From Apus apus (Eukaryota > Chordata > Aves > Apodiformes > Apodidae), in NCBI RefSeq assembly GCF_020740795.1, contig NC_067282.1:152816858-152880857 (forward strand): 64,000 nt of DNA. The letters are read 5' to 3'. A program made the translations under genes and the position numbers. Shown here piece by piece: positions 26,050 through 37,256 of this stretch; the stretch's first letter is position 1, and every line of letters begins with the position of its first letter. The notes beneath the pieces are model-generated. The model did no database searches, was not told the DNA's origin, and saw only the letters and a program-made list of their open reading frames with translations.

Positions 26050-29000
26050 CTGGTTGTCTCTGATGTGTTTATAAACAAAGGAACATCTCTGCTTTCATCA
26101 ACTTTATGCTGACATAATTCCGCCCCACGCCATGAGTGCTTGGGGACCAGCATGCCCCTTGCTGATTCACTTGCTTTCCTTTTGCTGCTCTGGGCACTCT
26201 GCAACTTGCCTTGAGAGAGCAATCAGTGCAGTCCTGTAGCACGGCAGCTCCTGGCAGCATCCACACCAGTCACAAGATGATGTGTAACGATGGTGCTGTA
26301 CCTCCCATCCTTTCCACGATCACCTGCGTGCCTGGGCAGGCAGTGGCTTTCATGTGGCTCCCCAGACTTCACAGGCTTCCGTGCCTATTTAATATTAAAC
26401 TTTCCTGTGCTGACTCCCCCGCCCTTGCTCAGTCACAGGTTGGTTTCCAAGTGCCAATCCTCTCTTATCCCAGCATCAGCCTGGAGGTGGTGAGGAAGCT
26501 GCTGCACAGGGCAGGGGCTTGTGCCTGGTGTGTTGAAGCTCTTTGCAGTAAGACCCTGTTTTCTGTGCCTACCTGGGAAGGTGGGGCAGAAGTGTTGAAT
26601 GTCAAATCAAAGCTTGAAGTGATGCTGCTTTTGATGGATCCTGGGCTCCTTAGTTCTGGGAAGACAGGCTATGGTGACAACGTCCTGTGAAGCCTCAGCA
26701 ATTAATATTTAACTGTTTTGGAGGGTATGTTATGATACAAAGGGACTCTACATCTCTAACATATTATTTTTCCTGAGAGCCTTTGCCTGTGTTGTTTTGT
26801 TCTTTGCCTTTAATCTGTTCTGTGGTAGAAGCAGATCAGATGAGATCAAGCACGTTTCACGTCATACGGAGTCTTATGGGAACAGCTAAAAGGAGCTGCT
26901 CTGTGGAATCTGTGCCAGGTATTACCCCCACAAGGTAATGGCCTGGAAAGCCTAAAGCTTGCAACACATGTTTAATGTATACAGTGGTTTGCACCTTTGC
27001 ATAAAAGCTGTCCCGGCATGAATAGGGAGGAAAGATCAAAAGATAGGGGTTTGTTTAATGTAGAGAAGGAATAATTGAGGTGAGTCAGGATCATTACTTA
27101 AAAGTATGGGAAAGGTTGCTACAAAGAAGAGGAGCTTAAGGTTCTCCAGGCTGCAGAGACTCAGCATCTCTTTTGTTCTTAGCCTAAGGAACAAACAGCT
27201 TAGGAGGAAGGTGAAGTTTTGAAAAAGCAAAATAGTTTGCATGCTTTGTTATATAACCACAGTCTTGTCCTGGAAATGAGCTGTGGCTGAGCTTACATTT
27301 TACTTACTTATTTTTGCATCTCTTCATTTTAAAAATAAATAAGTTCCAGCCTGGTTGTTCTGTAGCTAATGTTAGGCTGGAGGAGAGAGGGTGAATGGTG
27401 CCCCAAATTTGAGATGATCGTGCTGAAGTGTTGAGCTGTATGATGAATGTTTTTGTTTTTTGTTTTTTTTTCCGCCAGATACTTAATCACCTCTGTGTTT
27501 TTGTTAAGGTTTATTTTGACATTCTAAACTCCAGAAAAGCTGCAAACAGCTGCTGCTTTTTAAATTTAGTCTCATAGGAAAAAAAGAGGAGACTCTTCCA
27601 AATGAGGGGCCTCACTTCTGGATAAGATAAAATATGTTGGCCCACTAACCACACCAGGTACAATTCAATGGCTCCAGCATGGATCACTAAGTCTGGGACT
27701 GGATCTTGAAATGTTGGGCTTTACTCACAGAGGCAGCAAGTAAGAAATGGGAGATTCTCCCTCCTACCAGTGAAACCCAGTATTGGCTTCCAGTCCTGGG
27801 AGGACTGCTGCAGTGCAGACACTTGGAGAATGGTTTAAGGTAGCTGCATTTTATCTTCTTTATCCTTGGCAGGCTGAGTTTTATGATCTGAGGTTATGAA
27901 GAAATATCCTTCTGTTTCCCCCCCCCCCTTTTTTTTTTTTTTTAAAAGAATCAAAACCTTCTTAAAATAGCTGTCATGTAGTCAGGGAGTCCCCTATAAT
28001 CAGCAGTAGGACAGTGTAAAAGTTTTACTGGCATATTCTGAGAAGGACAGCATTGTTCACAAGTCACAGAGCCAGAAATGTGGTCAGCAGACTAATAATA
28101 TCTTTATAGTATGTGATCCTGTGGAATAATCTTGCAAACGGTAAGGTGAAAGAGGGGTGGTCAAACCAATGGGTAAGGCAGGTAAGATCTGAAATCACTC
28201 CATACATGGAAAGTGTTCTTGTTGTTTTACGAAGAGCAGGAGAGTGGGAGACAGAGTTTGGCTCACGGAACTCAGACTTCATGATCTTAAGCTTTCCTAA
28301 GTGCTCACACAGAAGTCAGTTCTGAACAAAATCACTTTAAACACACTAAAAGTCAGATTGATTTTTACTTTGCTGCCCTGGTTCAATTTCTCTGGCTCCA
28401 GTGACTAAGTCGCTCTTTGATCTATCTATTAACACTCAGTGCTAAGCTTCTCAGGGGAAAAAAAAAAAAAAGACATATATATATATATTCTAACCACATT
28501 CTTCATGAAAAGCCTTCCCCATACAAATAATGGGCAAAAGTTGCTCGCTTGAGTTTTCAGTTTTATTCTAGACTTTCTTTTTTAGGCAACAGTTCCCTTG
28601 GTTCAGCTCAAGCCCACCCCCCTGCCTCTCACTGCAGCAGAATTGTCACCATTCCACACAGGCACAGGGGTGATATACTGTCCCATCAGACATCCCACTA
28701 CTGTCACCCCAGTTGTGTAAGATCCTCCTGACTCATTCTGCTCAGCATTGCAAAGGACAGAGACCAAACAGGCAACAGACACAAAGGCATAGATTGCAAA
28801 TGATGGAGTGTTCTGGCTCTTTACCTGTCCCACAACAAAAATCACTTCAAAACTCGTAATACCCTGGCAGGCTTCATACTCCTTTGAAATGCAAGAAGCA
28901 ATCATTCCTGGAAGCAATATGGCAGAGAGACATTTTTGCCTTCAAATTCTTTAATTTATTTAGCACAGAGGATAGTTATGGCCTTGGACGTAATAACTGC

Positions 29001-32000
29001 TGCCACTTACGTAGATAATATAATCTGAATTATGTTCAGCTCCTGGTTGTTTGTAGCAGTGGTGAAATGCTGTCAGGGGGCCTGAGGTACACTTGAAGCA
29101 AAGGTGGTGCAAGACACAGTAATCCCACAGAGCCACAGCTCTCACGTTGCTTGTTAGAGAGCATGTTGGCAGGGGTCCCAGCTTCCTGGTATTCAAGTGG
29201 AGGTTGGTTTTTGCTGAGGCAAGCGTGTGACCAAGGCACAAACCTTCTCTTTTTCCAAATCACTGCCTGTGGTCTCAAGAGAGATGATAGAACGCATCTA
29301 GTCCAGTGTCTTTTATTGAACAGTGAGCTAGTGATTTGGATTAGGAACCTTTCTCCTCTTTTTTTTCTTTCTTTTTTCTTTTTTAATATTTTAATTAATT
29401 TTGTATTTTCTTTCTTAAGTAAGAAGAGAAAGTTAATAAAAAGAAGGGTGATCCATCTTTAGTCGATCACTTTGCACTGCAAAGTGCAAAGAGGATGCTT
29501 GGTGTTACCAGCAGATTGGACTCCCAAGCCTTGTAGCCTGGAACAGACTTCACCCTTTTGTGATCAGACAGAGCCTGCCTTGCCTAGTGGCAGTGACACT
29601 GTGGCACAAGTAAGGGAAGGCAGTAGACTGAGAAGTCACAGCACCTATTCAATATGATACTTTGGCCACAAAGTCTTCTTTGGGCACTATTATCCAGCTT
29701 GCCCATGGCCAGTGCCCTTGTAATGCACCTGAGGAGACTCTGCTGAGACCATCCACAAGCCCATGCACAGGTGCAGGGAGCTGAGAAGTCTCAAAGTCTT
29801 CCAAAATAGTCTCCTTTCTGGCATCCTTTGCCAAATCTCGTAATGCAGAGGCCTTAGGAGGGAAAATGACAGTCACAAAAGTCATTCAGGAAAAAGCTAT
29901 AAACTCAATGATATCCTGACTGTGTCAACACCCACCAGGAATTTCTCTCTCCTCCCCTATAAACAAGTATATATTAAAACAGGTCCAAATCTGCTGGTAG
30001 ATTCCAGCCACCAAGCAGCTGCTGTCTATGAAGAATGGAAAAATATTACTGAATAATGTCTGCAGTGTTCCTCCCTGGGTACCTGGGGAGCTACCACTTC
30101 AGTGATAGTTTATCCCCCAATGAGCTTCACAGCTTCATGTGAACTACCTGGTTTGTCTATGCTCCTGCTGAAGCAGCCTGCCAGCAACGGAGACAAAGAG
30201 ATCTCACAAGGTATCCCCAGGATCCTGTTTTGGGTCATTAATAGGATATAACCATTCACAGTCTCTCTTCCTGGCCTTATCAAGACAACTCTGAAGCTGT
30301 GTGAAGTTAAAACCAAATCCCCAGATGGAGCATACAGAGCATAGTCTGGTGTTCTCAGCCTTTCACTCATAATTTCATTGCATTCTCCCTCCCCTCACTG
30401 AACAGAGAGGTGGAAATAACTCAAGCTCAAATAACTTTCCCACCTGCTTCAGACAAAGTTGCTAGTTTAGGTGCCAGGTTCAGGTGTGCAGTTGGACTGT
30501 CAGAGCAAGGAATCTTCATTCTGCTGAGTCTAAAGGGCAGTGAGACGGTGGAAGACAAACCCACTGACATGGTGACAGGCTGTTAACTCACCCACTGGTG
30601 GCTGTGGCTAAGTTGCTGCAGTCTCATAACTCAAACCTGTCATCCTCAGCTCTCACTAACTTCACACAGCTAGAAAGGAAGGAATGTGCATTGTCACTCT
30701 CCTCTTCATCCTTTTGCACACAAAGCCACAAGGCACCTGCCACGTGTGACTCCAGCAAATGCTGATAACCTACAGATACATAACTTTTGTGATAGGCACT
30801 GAACACAGTCTGGGGAGGTGGGTATCACTTTAACTGCTAGTTCTCATATGAAGAACAACTGCTGCCATGAGATATGTATGTGTTCTTTTATTGCTTGGAC
30901 AACTGGAAGGCTTTTGTTTCTGCGCTAAACTGCTCTCACGTGCACTACTGCACATGAGGGATTATTCTTGACCCTCAGGTCCTTTCATCATCATAAAACA
31001 AGGCTGAACAAGAAGAAAACCAAAAAGATCCACCAGTGGTCTGAACAAAAGTCAGCACCCTCCTCCCCCTCTGCACATATTTTTTGCTGCACATCATTTT
31101 CAACCAGTTGTAGCTTTGCTCAAGAAATTCATGCTTGGGCAAGTTACAAGTAAAAACTCACCTCCCTCGTACCAGATTTGCACAATGTTTTTATTTGTGG
31201 CAGCTGGCCACAGCCCGGCTGATTCTGAGTAACTGAGCCTCTGGAGAGCCATCTTGTCTGAGCTATCAGCATGTGCTTGGCGTGCCCACGTTTGCACAGT
31301 AAGAAAAATGTAGGTGGACAACCAGGATGGTTTCCATTTCTGTCTCAAACAATTGAACTGCAAGTTGCAAATGTAAATTGCAGATTTAATCCTTTTTTTT
31401 TATTAGCCTCATTTTAAGTGTCAGTGGTATTTACGTAACAGGATGGAAGCATAAGACAGTGAGGGAGTTGATAAGCAATGAATGATTTATTAGAGATTCC
31501 ATTTGGTGCACTAGTGCAAAACAAATGAGGCAGAGCATATGGCTAACTTATTTTCTGTTTGCATGTAATAAAAGATGGACATTAATACTTCCCAGCCTGA
31601 TCTTCAATCTCATATATTTGCTTTTCAATCTAGTTTTAAAATGGCAGGTCTGTAAAGCAATCCCTAAATAGCTTATGATGAGAATCTGGCAGAAAAGATC
31701 CTTTGGGTACCTGTTTGTGCCACATGAGGAGAGAAGCAACCAAGCACTGCAAATTAGCCTGTGCTGTAGAGGTTGTAGGTAATTCTCCCATTAAATCGAT
31801 CAAAATGTCTAGCTGCTTTGCCTCATTCCTTCTTTGTGTTTCACCCAGCACTCTGTCTCCAGAAAAAACTCCTCCTGGTCTCTGGAAATGCTTCGCTAAT
31901 TGAAGTGTGGGGTAAGGCTTCCTATCCCTTCTGCTGGAAGCTTAGAAGGACAGAAATCATTACAAGAATCCCCTCAGGGACTTGCCCTCACACTCATTCT

Positions 32001-32489
32001 TCTGCAAAGCAGGCAATGCCCCCTCTTCCCCAGCCACCCCAGCAGGGCCCAGGGCCAACCAAAAGCCCATCTGCCCCTTCCTCAGGGCAGTGAGGCTCAG
32101 CAAGGACTCAAAGCCACCTGCCCAGTGCCACCAAAGGGGTCATGTGCTGGCCTGATGCAGCATCTGCCAGCAAGTCTCCCTGGCTGAGGCTTTCCCAGCA
32201 CTTCGGGAAAGGGCAAACATCTCCATCTTTTTTGCTTTTGCCAGTTTCCTTCCCAGCCCCAGCAATACTTGCTGCTACAGAGGCCCACCAGTCCTCCCCT
32301 GCCCCCCCCCCGACAGTTCCTGAGAGCATCCTACAGAGACAGTGTAGACTGTGCAGGCAGATGTTACTATGGAAACATTTACGTCCTCCCTGTCTTTTGT
32401 GTACTTAATAACAGCATTCAGTGTGTTTATCTCCTGTATGCTTGCTGGTGGAAGAATAAAACCTCTTTTGCTTTGCAATGTTAACTCTC
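26050..32489. other. intergenic DNA between MIEF1 and ATF4, left part
   Basis: No gene recognised. It contains AT-rich unique DNA, an AATAAA near 27335, a C11/T15 tract (27918-27943), a short AT repeat (28474-28488) and a perfect 9 bp hairpin (29470-29491). All open frames are under 105 codons and have no domain features. Confidence 0.6.
27918..27943 (+). repeat. C11-T15 homopolymer junction
   Basis: Eleven C followed directly by fifteen T, then TTAAAAG-type sequence. This is low-complexity DNA prone to sequencing and length error. Confidence 0.9.
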
Positions 32490-32690
32490 AAAAAGAATAG
32501 AAAAGAATAGAAAAGAAAGGAAAATAATAGAATAGAAAATAAAGGAAAAGAACAGAAAATAAAAGAAAGGAAAGGAAAGGAAAGGAAAGAAAAGAAAAGA
32601 AAAGAAAAGAAAAGAAAAGAAAAGAAAAGAAAAGAAAAGAAAAGAAAAGAAAAGAAAAGAAAAGAAAAGAAAAGAAAAGATAAAAGAAGG
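32490..32690 (+). repeat. (AAAAG)n pentanucleotide microsatellite
   Basis: A 200 bp purine tract. From about 32586 to 32680 it is an uninterrupted AAAGA pentamer array of about 19 copies; the left half is degenerate (GAATAG, GGAAA and GGAAAAT variants). On the minus strand it reads TTTTC and creates a spurious Phe/Ser/Leu open frame. Confidence 0.97.
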
Positions 32691-34700
32691 TCATATATTG
32701 TCCCTCCATCTTAATAATGGAGGAGGGTGAATGAAGAGTATTAGTTTTCCACCTCCTGGTGCTGCTGTTTGGCTGGAGGTGTCTTTCTGCAGTGCTGTAT
32801 TTATCAAGGCAGTCCATCACTCCCCAGCAAGGTCACTTTGGCCTCTGTCCTGCAGTGAGCTCTGCACAAGCAGCTCCTTTCACTTGCAGCTGGCCCTCGC
32901 TTCTGTGTCACAATAGATTTTACTTATCAGGGGAGCTCCCTATACCAAGGTACAGTATCCAGGGCAGGAAAATAACACCCATGGTGGTGAAGCTGTTAAT
33001 GTGTCAGCAGGAGTTCATTGACCATGCACACAAATCAGTCTTCATTCAGAAGCCACCTTTTTGTGCTGTAAATTCAGTTCTCTTCTGGGCTGCCACGTCT
33101 CTCCACAGTCTCTGAGCCACAAATATAATCCCCAGCAGTAGAAAGAAACACCTTACAGACACTTCTGAGTCAGTACCAGGTAGCCAGTAGTTCTCTGCTT
33201 AGTAAATACTTGTCATTTTCTTTGTAAAAGAAATCCTAATAAATTGTTGCTTGGGCTTAATCTGCTACATCGGCTGAAAAACCTTCGCCACAAAGGAGAA
33301 ACTTCTTGATGTGGTATATGCAAATGGAGAAAGGTGATTTAAAAAGGAATTGGGAATGCAGCTCATGAAATTATGTAACAACATGCAATTCTGTAGCCCC
33401 TCAGGAAACAGGAGATAATATGTTGTTCATTAAATGGCTCGCTTCTGCTTACTTGATTTCACTTTTTGGATTGGGGCGTGTTAAATAATTTCCACCTGAG
33501 TTTGCCCACTAAAAGGGAAACCAGGCAACTAGGAAACAGGCAGATCTGGGTTAAGTTCCTCGTTGCATGTTTTCATTTTTGCTTGTGTGATTCTTGCTCA
33601 CACATACCCAGAGTCCTTTCAGAGAAATCTCTAATTATCTTTTCAAGATGAAGAATTTGGTGTGTATAGCATTTCTGGTTATTTAGCTATGATTACAGTC
33701 AGACAAACACCCTTTTCTTTTTACTTCAAGGAGGGGCAAACAGGCATGGCAGGGGATGTGAGAGCTCTCCCTGAGACAGGAAGGACATGGAGATGCTGTC
33801 CACCCATCCAATCACCCACTTGGCTTCTTTAAAAGCTGCTGCACCCTCTAAATTTTGCTTTGAAGCAAGATCTGCCTGCTCCATTTATCAGAACAGTCAT
33901 CTTAGGTGGCTGAGTTGATACTGTGGTGTTTTGTAGCACTGGAGGACATTTTACTGTGCCTCCTCCATTTTAATGAGTCATTCCAAAATCTGTGCTTGCT
34001 TCTAGACAAAGTAACCCAAAACAAAACCAAAAACAAACAAATAAACAAACCCAACAAACCAAAACAAAAAACCCAAACCAAAACAACTCAGCAAACCCAC
34101 GAAGAGGAAAAAATTGCCTTTTTCATTCAGCAGCTATTGTTCAGTTTACAGATGTGGAGTGACATACTCTGCTTTGTAGTGATGATGGTGACATCAGACT
34201 GCTAAAAGCAGAAACTTGGTCACGCCCATCCTCACGAATTATCAGTGAAGTTGTTTAGTAAGTGCCAGATAGTCACACCTGAGCAAACGCAGGGAAGGCC
34301 GTGGCTTTACACAAATACTACCGAGGCCCTGGCTGGAAAATAGTGGAGCTTTCTGAAGAAGTAGCTGAGAGCAAATTGACCTGCAGGATGACGATGCTTG
34401 AAAAAGCCAGGATCCGCCACAGCTCTCAGAGCGGCTGGCACACCGCGAAGTCGGCACCGTGGGAAGGAAACGGTTTGAAGCTGGGTAACTCTGACACAGC
34501 CAGGAAGCACACAGGCGCCCACCCTCGCAGCTCGCCAGAGCCGGCTGACGCTTGCCTGACCCGAGTGAAACGAGGCAGGGGCTGAAACCAAAGCTGTTGA
34601 CCCCCCGTGAGGCTCCTGCGGGGTGAGCTGGCTGAGCTGGCTCAGGGGGCCAGCCCTGCGGGTGGAACTGCACGGCCGGGAACAGGGGCAGGAGGAAGGC
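32691..34700. other. intergenic DNA between MIEF1 and ATF4, right part
   Basis: No gene recognised. A low-complexity A/C-rich tract lies at about 34012-34100. The rest is unique and moderately AT-rich. Confidence 0.6.
34012..34100 (+). repeat. A/C-rich low-complexity tract
   Basis: An irregular run of CAAA, CCAAA and ACCCAAA units without an exact repeat length. No function is suggested. Confidence 0.8.
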
Positions 34701-34880
34701 ACTGGGACAGGCTGCCCGGAGAGGCTGTGGAGTCTCCTTCGCTGGAGACATTCAAACCCAACCTGGACACGTTCCTGTGTGATGTGCTCTGGGTGACCCT
34801 GCTCTGGCAGGGGGGGTTGGACTGGATGGTCTTTCCAGGTCCCTTCCAACCCCTCCGAGTCTGTGATCCTGCGATTCTTT
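34701..34880 (+). repeat. CR1 LINE, short 3' fragment, sense strand
   Basis: It contains 'actgggacaggctgcccgga', 'ctgtggagtctccttcgctg', 'ttggactggatggtctttcc' and 'ggtcccttccaacccctccg', then GTGATCCTGCGATTCTTT, the typical CR1 terminus. It lies only about 180 bp left of the ATF4 CpG island. Confidence 0.95.
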
Positions 34881-35059
34881 CCTAGCACCATGATCTAGAT
34901 AAAACAAACCATAACGTGAAACCGCGCTTGGGACACTTTCAAAGGGGGTGCTGCCCTTCCCAGCCGCCGGGCTACGGAGCTGACCCGCTAACGCCCAGGT
35001 CAGCCCGAGCAGCGCCTGCACACAGCCCAGAGACCAAACTGCGGCACGGCGGGCGGGGA

Positions 35060-35800
35060 AGCTCTCGCTCCTCAGCTGCGGAGCGACCAACTTAAATTTT
35101 CAGCACCTGCGCGGGTCCAACAACACACGTTATCTGGGGGAGCCCGCGCGGAGCGCCCCAGGGGAGCAGCAGCCTCGCCCCGGCAGGACCGTCCGCAGGG
35201 CACAACCGGGGGCGACGGGCGGAGGGAGAGGGGAGGCCGCCGCGGCGCCGCGGCGCGCAGGGACACCTGCCCAGGTGCTCCGCCTGTCCCGTCCCCTCCC
35301 CCACACCCCCCCCCCCCCGCTCCTCGACCAATGGCAGCGCAGAGTGCGCGCGAACCGCTCCGCTCCAGCCAATCAGCGCCTCCCTTCCCACGTGGCACGC
35401 TGCATGACGCCGCCAAAGCGGGCGCCCAGGCTTTGTTGGCGGTTAAAACCTGCCCCCCCCTCCCCCCCCCCGGCACCGCGGGGAGGGGGGGGAGCGTCCT
35501 CAGCTGCTCCGGTCACGTGACCCAGCCTCGCCCGGCAAGAGCGGCGGACGGACACCATATAGTTCCCTCTGCGTCCGCCTCGTCGTGGGGCGTTGTTTTG
35601 TTGTTTTTTTATTTGTCGGCGGCTTATGCGATGAACCCGCCGCCGAATGGAAGGAGAGAACGCCAGAAAGGCAGGCTTCGGGCCGGCGGGCGCTGGTGAG
35701 AGGCAGGTGACGCTTGGCGGAAGGACACCTCACGACCGGATCTTGTTTTGCTGAAGGCGGTTCCTATATAAAGCGGGTGGGCGGGTGGTGCCACCTCATT
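35060..35800 (+). promoter_or_regulatory. ATF4: CpG-island promoter of ATF4
   Basis: A CpG-dense island with two forward CCAAT boxes (35328-35332 and 35369-35373), an E-box CACGTG (35389-35394) and a palindromic TCACGTGA (35513-35520), followed some 245 bp later by the TATA box. CCAAT pairs bind NF-Y and CACGTG binds USF/MYC-type factors. The distance to the TATA box suggests the cluster may serve an additional upstream start near 35550-35570. Polypyrimidine and C runs (35304-35318, 35450-35471) also occur. Confidence 0.75.
35765..35772 (+). promoter_or_regulatory. ATF4: TATA box of ATF4
   Basis: TATATAAA in an otherwise G+C-rich island. A start 25-30 bases downstream (about 35793-35800) leaves roughly 100 nt before uORF1, which agrees with the known short ATF4 leader. 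Confidence 0.8.
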
Positions 35801-35901
35801 GTGTCCGTCTGTCGTGAGAGGTTTAGGTTGTGTTCGTGTCTGTGAGCGCAGCAACTTCCCGCGCGGCGCGGACCGGAGCAGCGTCCCCTCCCCTGGCCGC
35901 C

Positions 35902-35913
35902 ATGGCGTTTTAA
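35902..35913 (+). CDS. ATF4: ATF4 upstream ORF 1 (three sense codons)
   Basis: ATG-GCG-TTT-TAA encodes Met-Ala-Phe in a perfect start context (GCCGCCATGG). It corresponds to the three-codon uORF1 of mammalian ATF4, which allows scanning to resume and so promotes downstream reinitiation. Under low eIF2-GTP the resumed 40S subunits bypass uORF2 and start at ATF4. Confidence 0.92.
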   Translation: MAF

Positions 35914-36001
35914 GGGCGGCAGGGCCAGCGGCGGCATCGGCCAGTGCAGCAGGCGCAGCAGCAGCGGCGGCGGCCTCAGCACATCCCCGGCACCTGCAAC
36001 C

Positions 36002-37256
36002 ATGGCGTGAGTATCGTGTGCCAGGGGCGCGTGTTTCCTCTGTGCTGCCAGTCGTTGTCTTCTCCCCTTTTAAGTGGGCTTAGGGCGCGGGTTTGTCACT
36101 CGTATGGTAACGGATGGTATCTCCCGGGGGGGGGGAAGAAAAATCAGGGAAATGAGGTGGGGAAGAGGGGACATCCCTGTGTAGCCTCAGCCTCCTCGGC
36201 GGCGGGTGTCAAAAATGGCAGGAAATGCCATTTCAGGCCGAGCAAGGCCAAATTCCCGTGTCTTCCATAGCTCAAGACAATTCGATTCCTAGAAGTTGAT
36301 GTGTTTCTGTTTGAGGGGAGGCAGAGCACTACATTCTCAGGGTGTTTTTACCCGGCGTGGGGGAGTGCTGCTGTAGATGGGGGGGAAATGGGGCATTGGA
36401 GACCTCGGGCTCCCAAGTACCACTTGGTTTATGGTCCCGATCAACGGGGTCTGTCCATAAACGGGCAGCAGGGTTGCAGTCCTGTAATCCCCTTGTCCTG
36501 CTGTAGCGTTCAGTCTGCCCCGATGCTCTTGAGAGATTCCGTAGCCCGCTGGAAATCCGGGGGAAAAGGCGGTGCGTGTGACACTAGATGGGCTTTCTGG
36601 CCCAGAACGCCACGTCTCGTAACTAGGTCGGTTTCGGAGAGGTCCGCTGCCCCTTGTCCGCCCCGTCCTCGGCACGACTCGGCCCTGCCTGGGCGGGAGC
36701 CGCGGTGGAAACGTGGCAGGAGACAAAATGGCGGCGGCGGCCGTGGCGGGGGGGGGGGGTGGGGGGGAGGCGGCAGGATCGCGAAATGGCCGCGGCTGCT
36801 GGCGTGGGCCTGAGTCAGAGCGGCGGGGCGGGGCCGGCCGCTGCGCTGCCCCGCTCGGGGCGTGAGGAAGCCGGGCAGCCCTCGCTGGGGCCCTCTGGGG
36901 AGCTGTTGAGACAGGGATGGAAAACGTCAAGATGTTAACGTTTCGAGGGAGTAAGAGTCTCCAAAACGGAGAAGCCCTACAAACCTATAGGTGACCAACG
37001 TGATCCCTGAAGTGGCGTTGTTTCTAAAAAGCTACTGCTACCCTGGTCGAATAAAGTCCTGATGAGTTCAAGTTTCATTTGCAGGTTTTTCAAGGCACCG
37101 CACAGCAGCATTGCTGTAGTCGACAGAAAGACCCGCTACTTGTCTACATCCTTCGACATCAAAGCATTAAAAACTGACGAAGATGAGCCTCTTGAACAAC
37201 GAGATGCTGTTGGGGGATTCATTATCCCCCTTCAGCCAGCCGTGTTCGGTGGCTGA
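36002..37256 (+). CDS. ATF4: ATF4 upstream ORF 2 (inhibitory, 59 codons, spliced)
   Basis: It is composed of 36002-36006 plus 37085-37256, 177 nt, giving 58 residues and a stop, the same 59-codon length as the mammalian uORF2. It begins MAFFKAPHSSIAVVDRKTRY. It overlaps the first 74 nt of the ATF4 CDS in another frame, so ribosomes translating it cannot start ATF4. This is the core of integrated-stress-response control. Its start codon is only five bases upstream of the donor GTGAGT at 36007. The retained overlap geometry supports function; the peptide itself is less likely to matter. Confidence 0.93.
36007..37084 (+). other. ATF4 intron 1
   Basis: Donor GGC|GTGAGT and acceptor TTTCATTTGCAG. 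The intron is 1078 bp and has its own CpG-rich stretch at about 36600-36870 with an AAAATGGCGGC box (36725-36735, YY1-like), a G12-T-G7 run (36748-36767) and TGAGTCA (36811-36817). No snoRNA boxes were recognised. Confidence 0.85.

Noticed and set aside
32488-32820. Minus-strand 110-codon Phe/Ser/Leu-rich frame
   Set aside because: It is produced by the TTTTC repeat, a pure low-complexity artefact.
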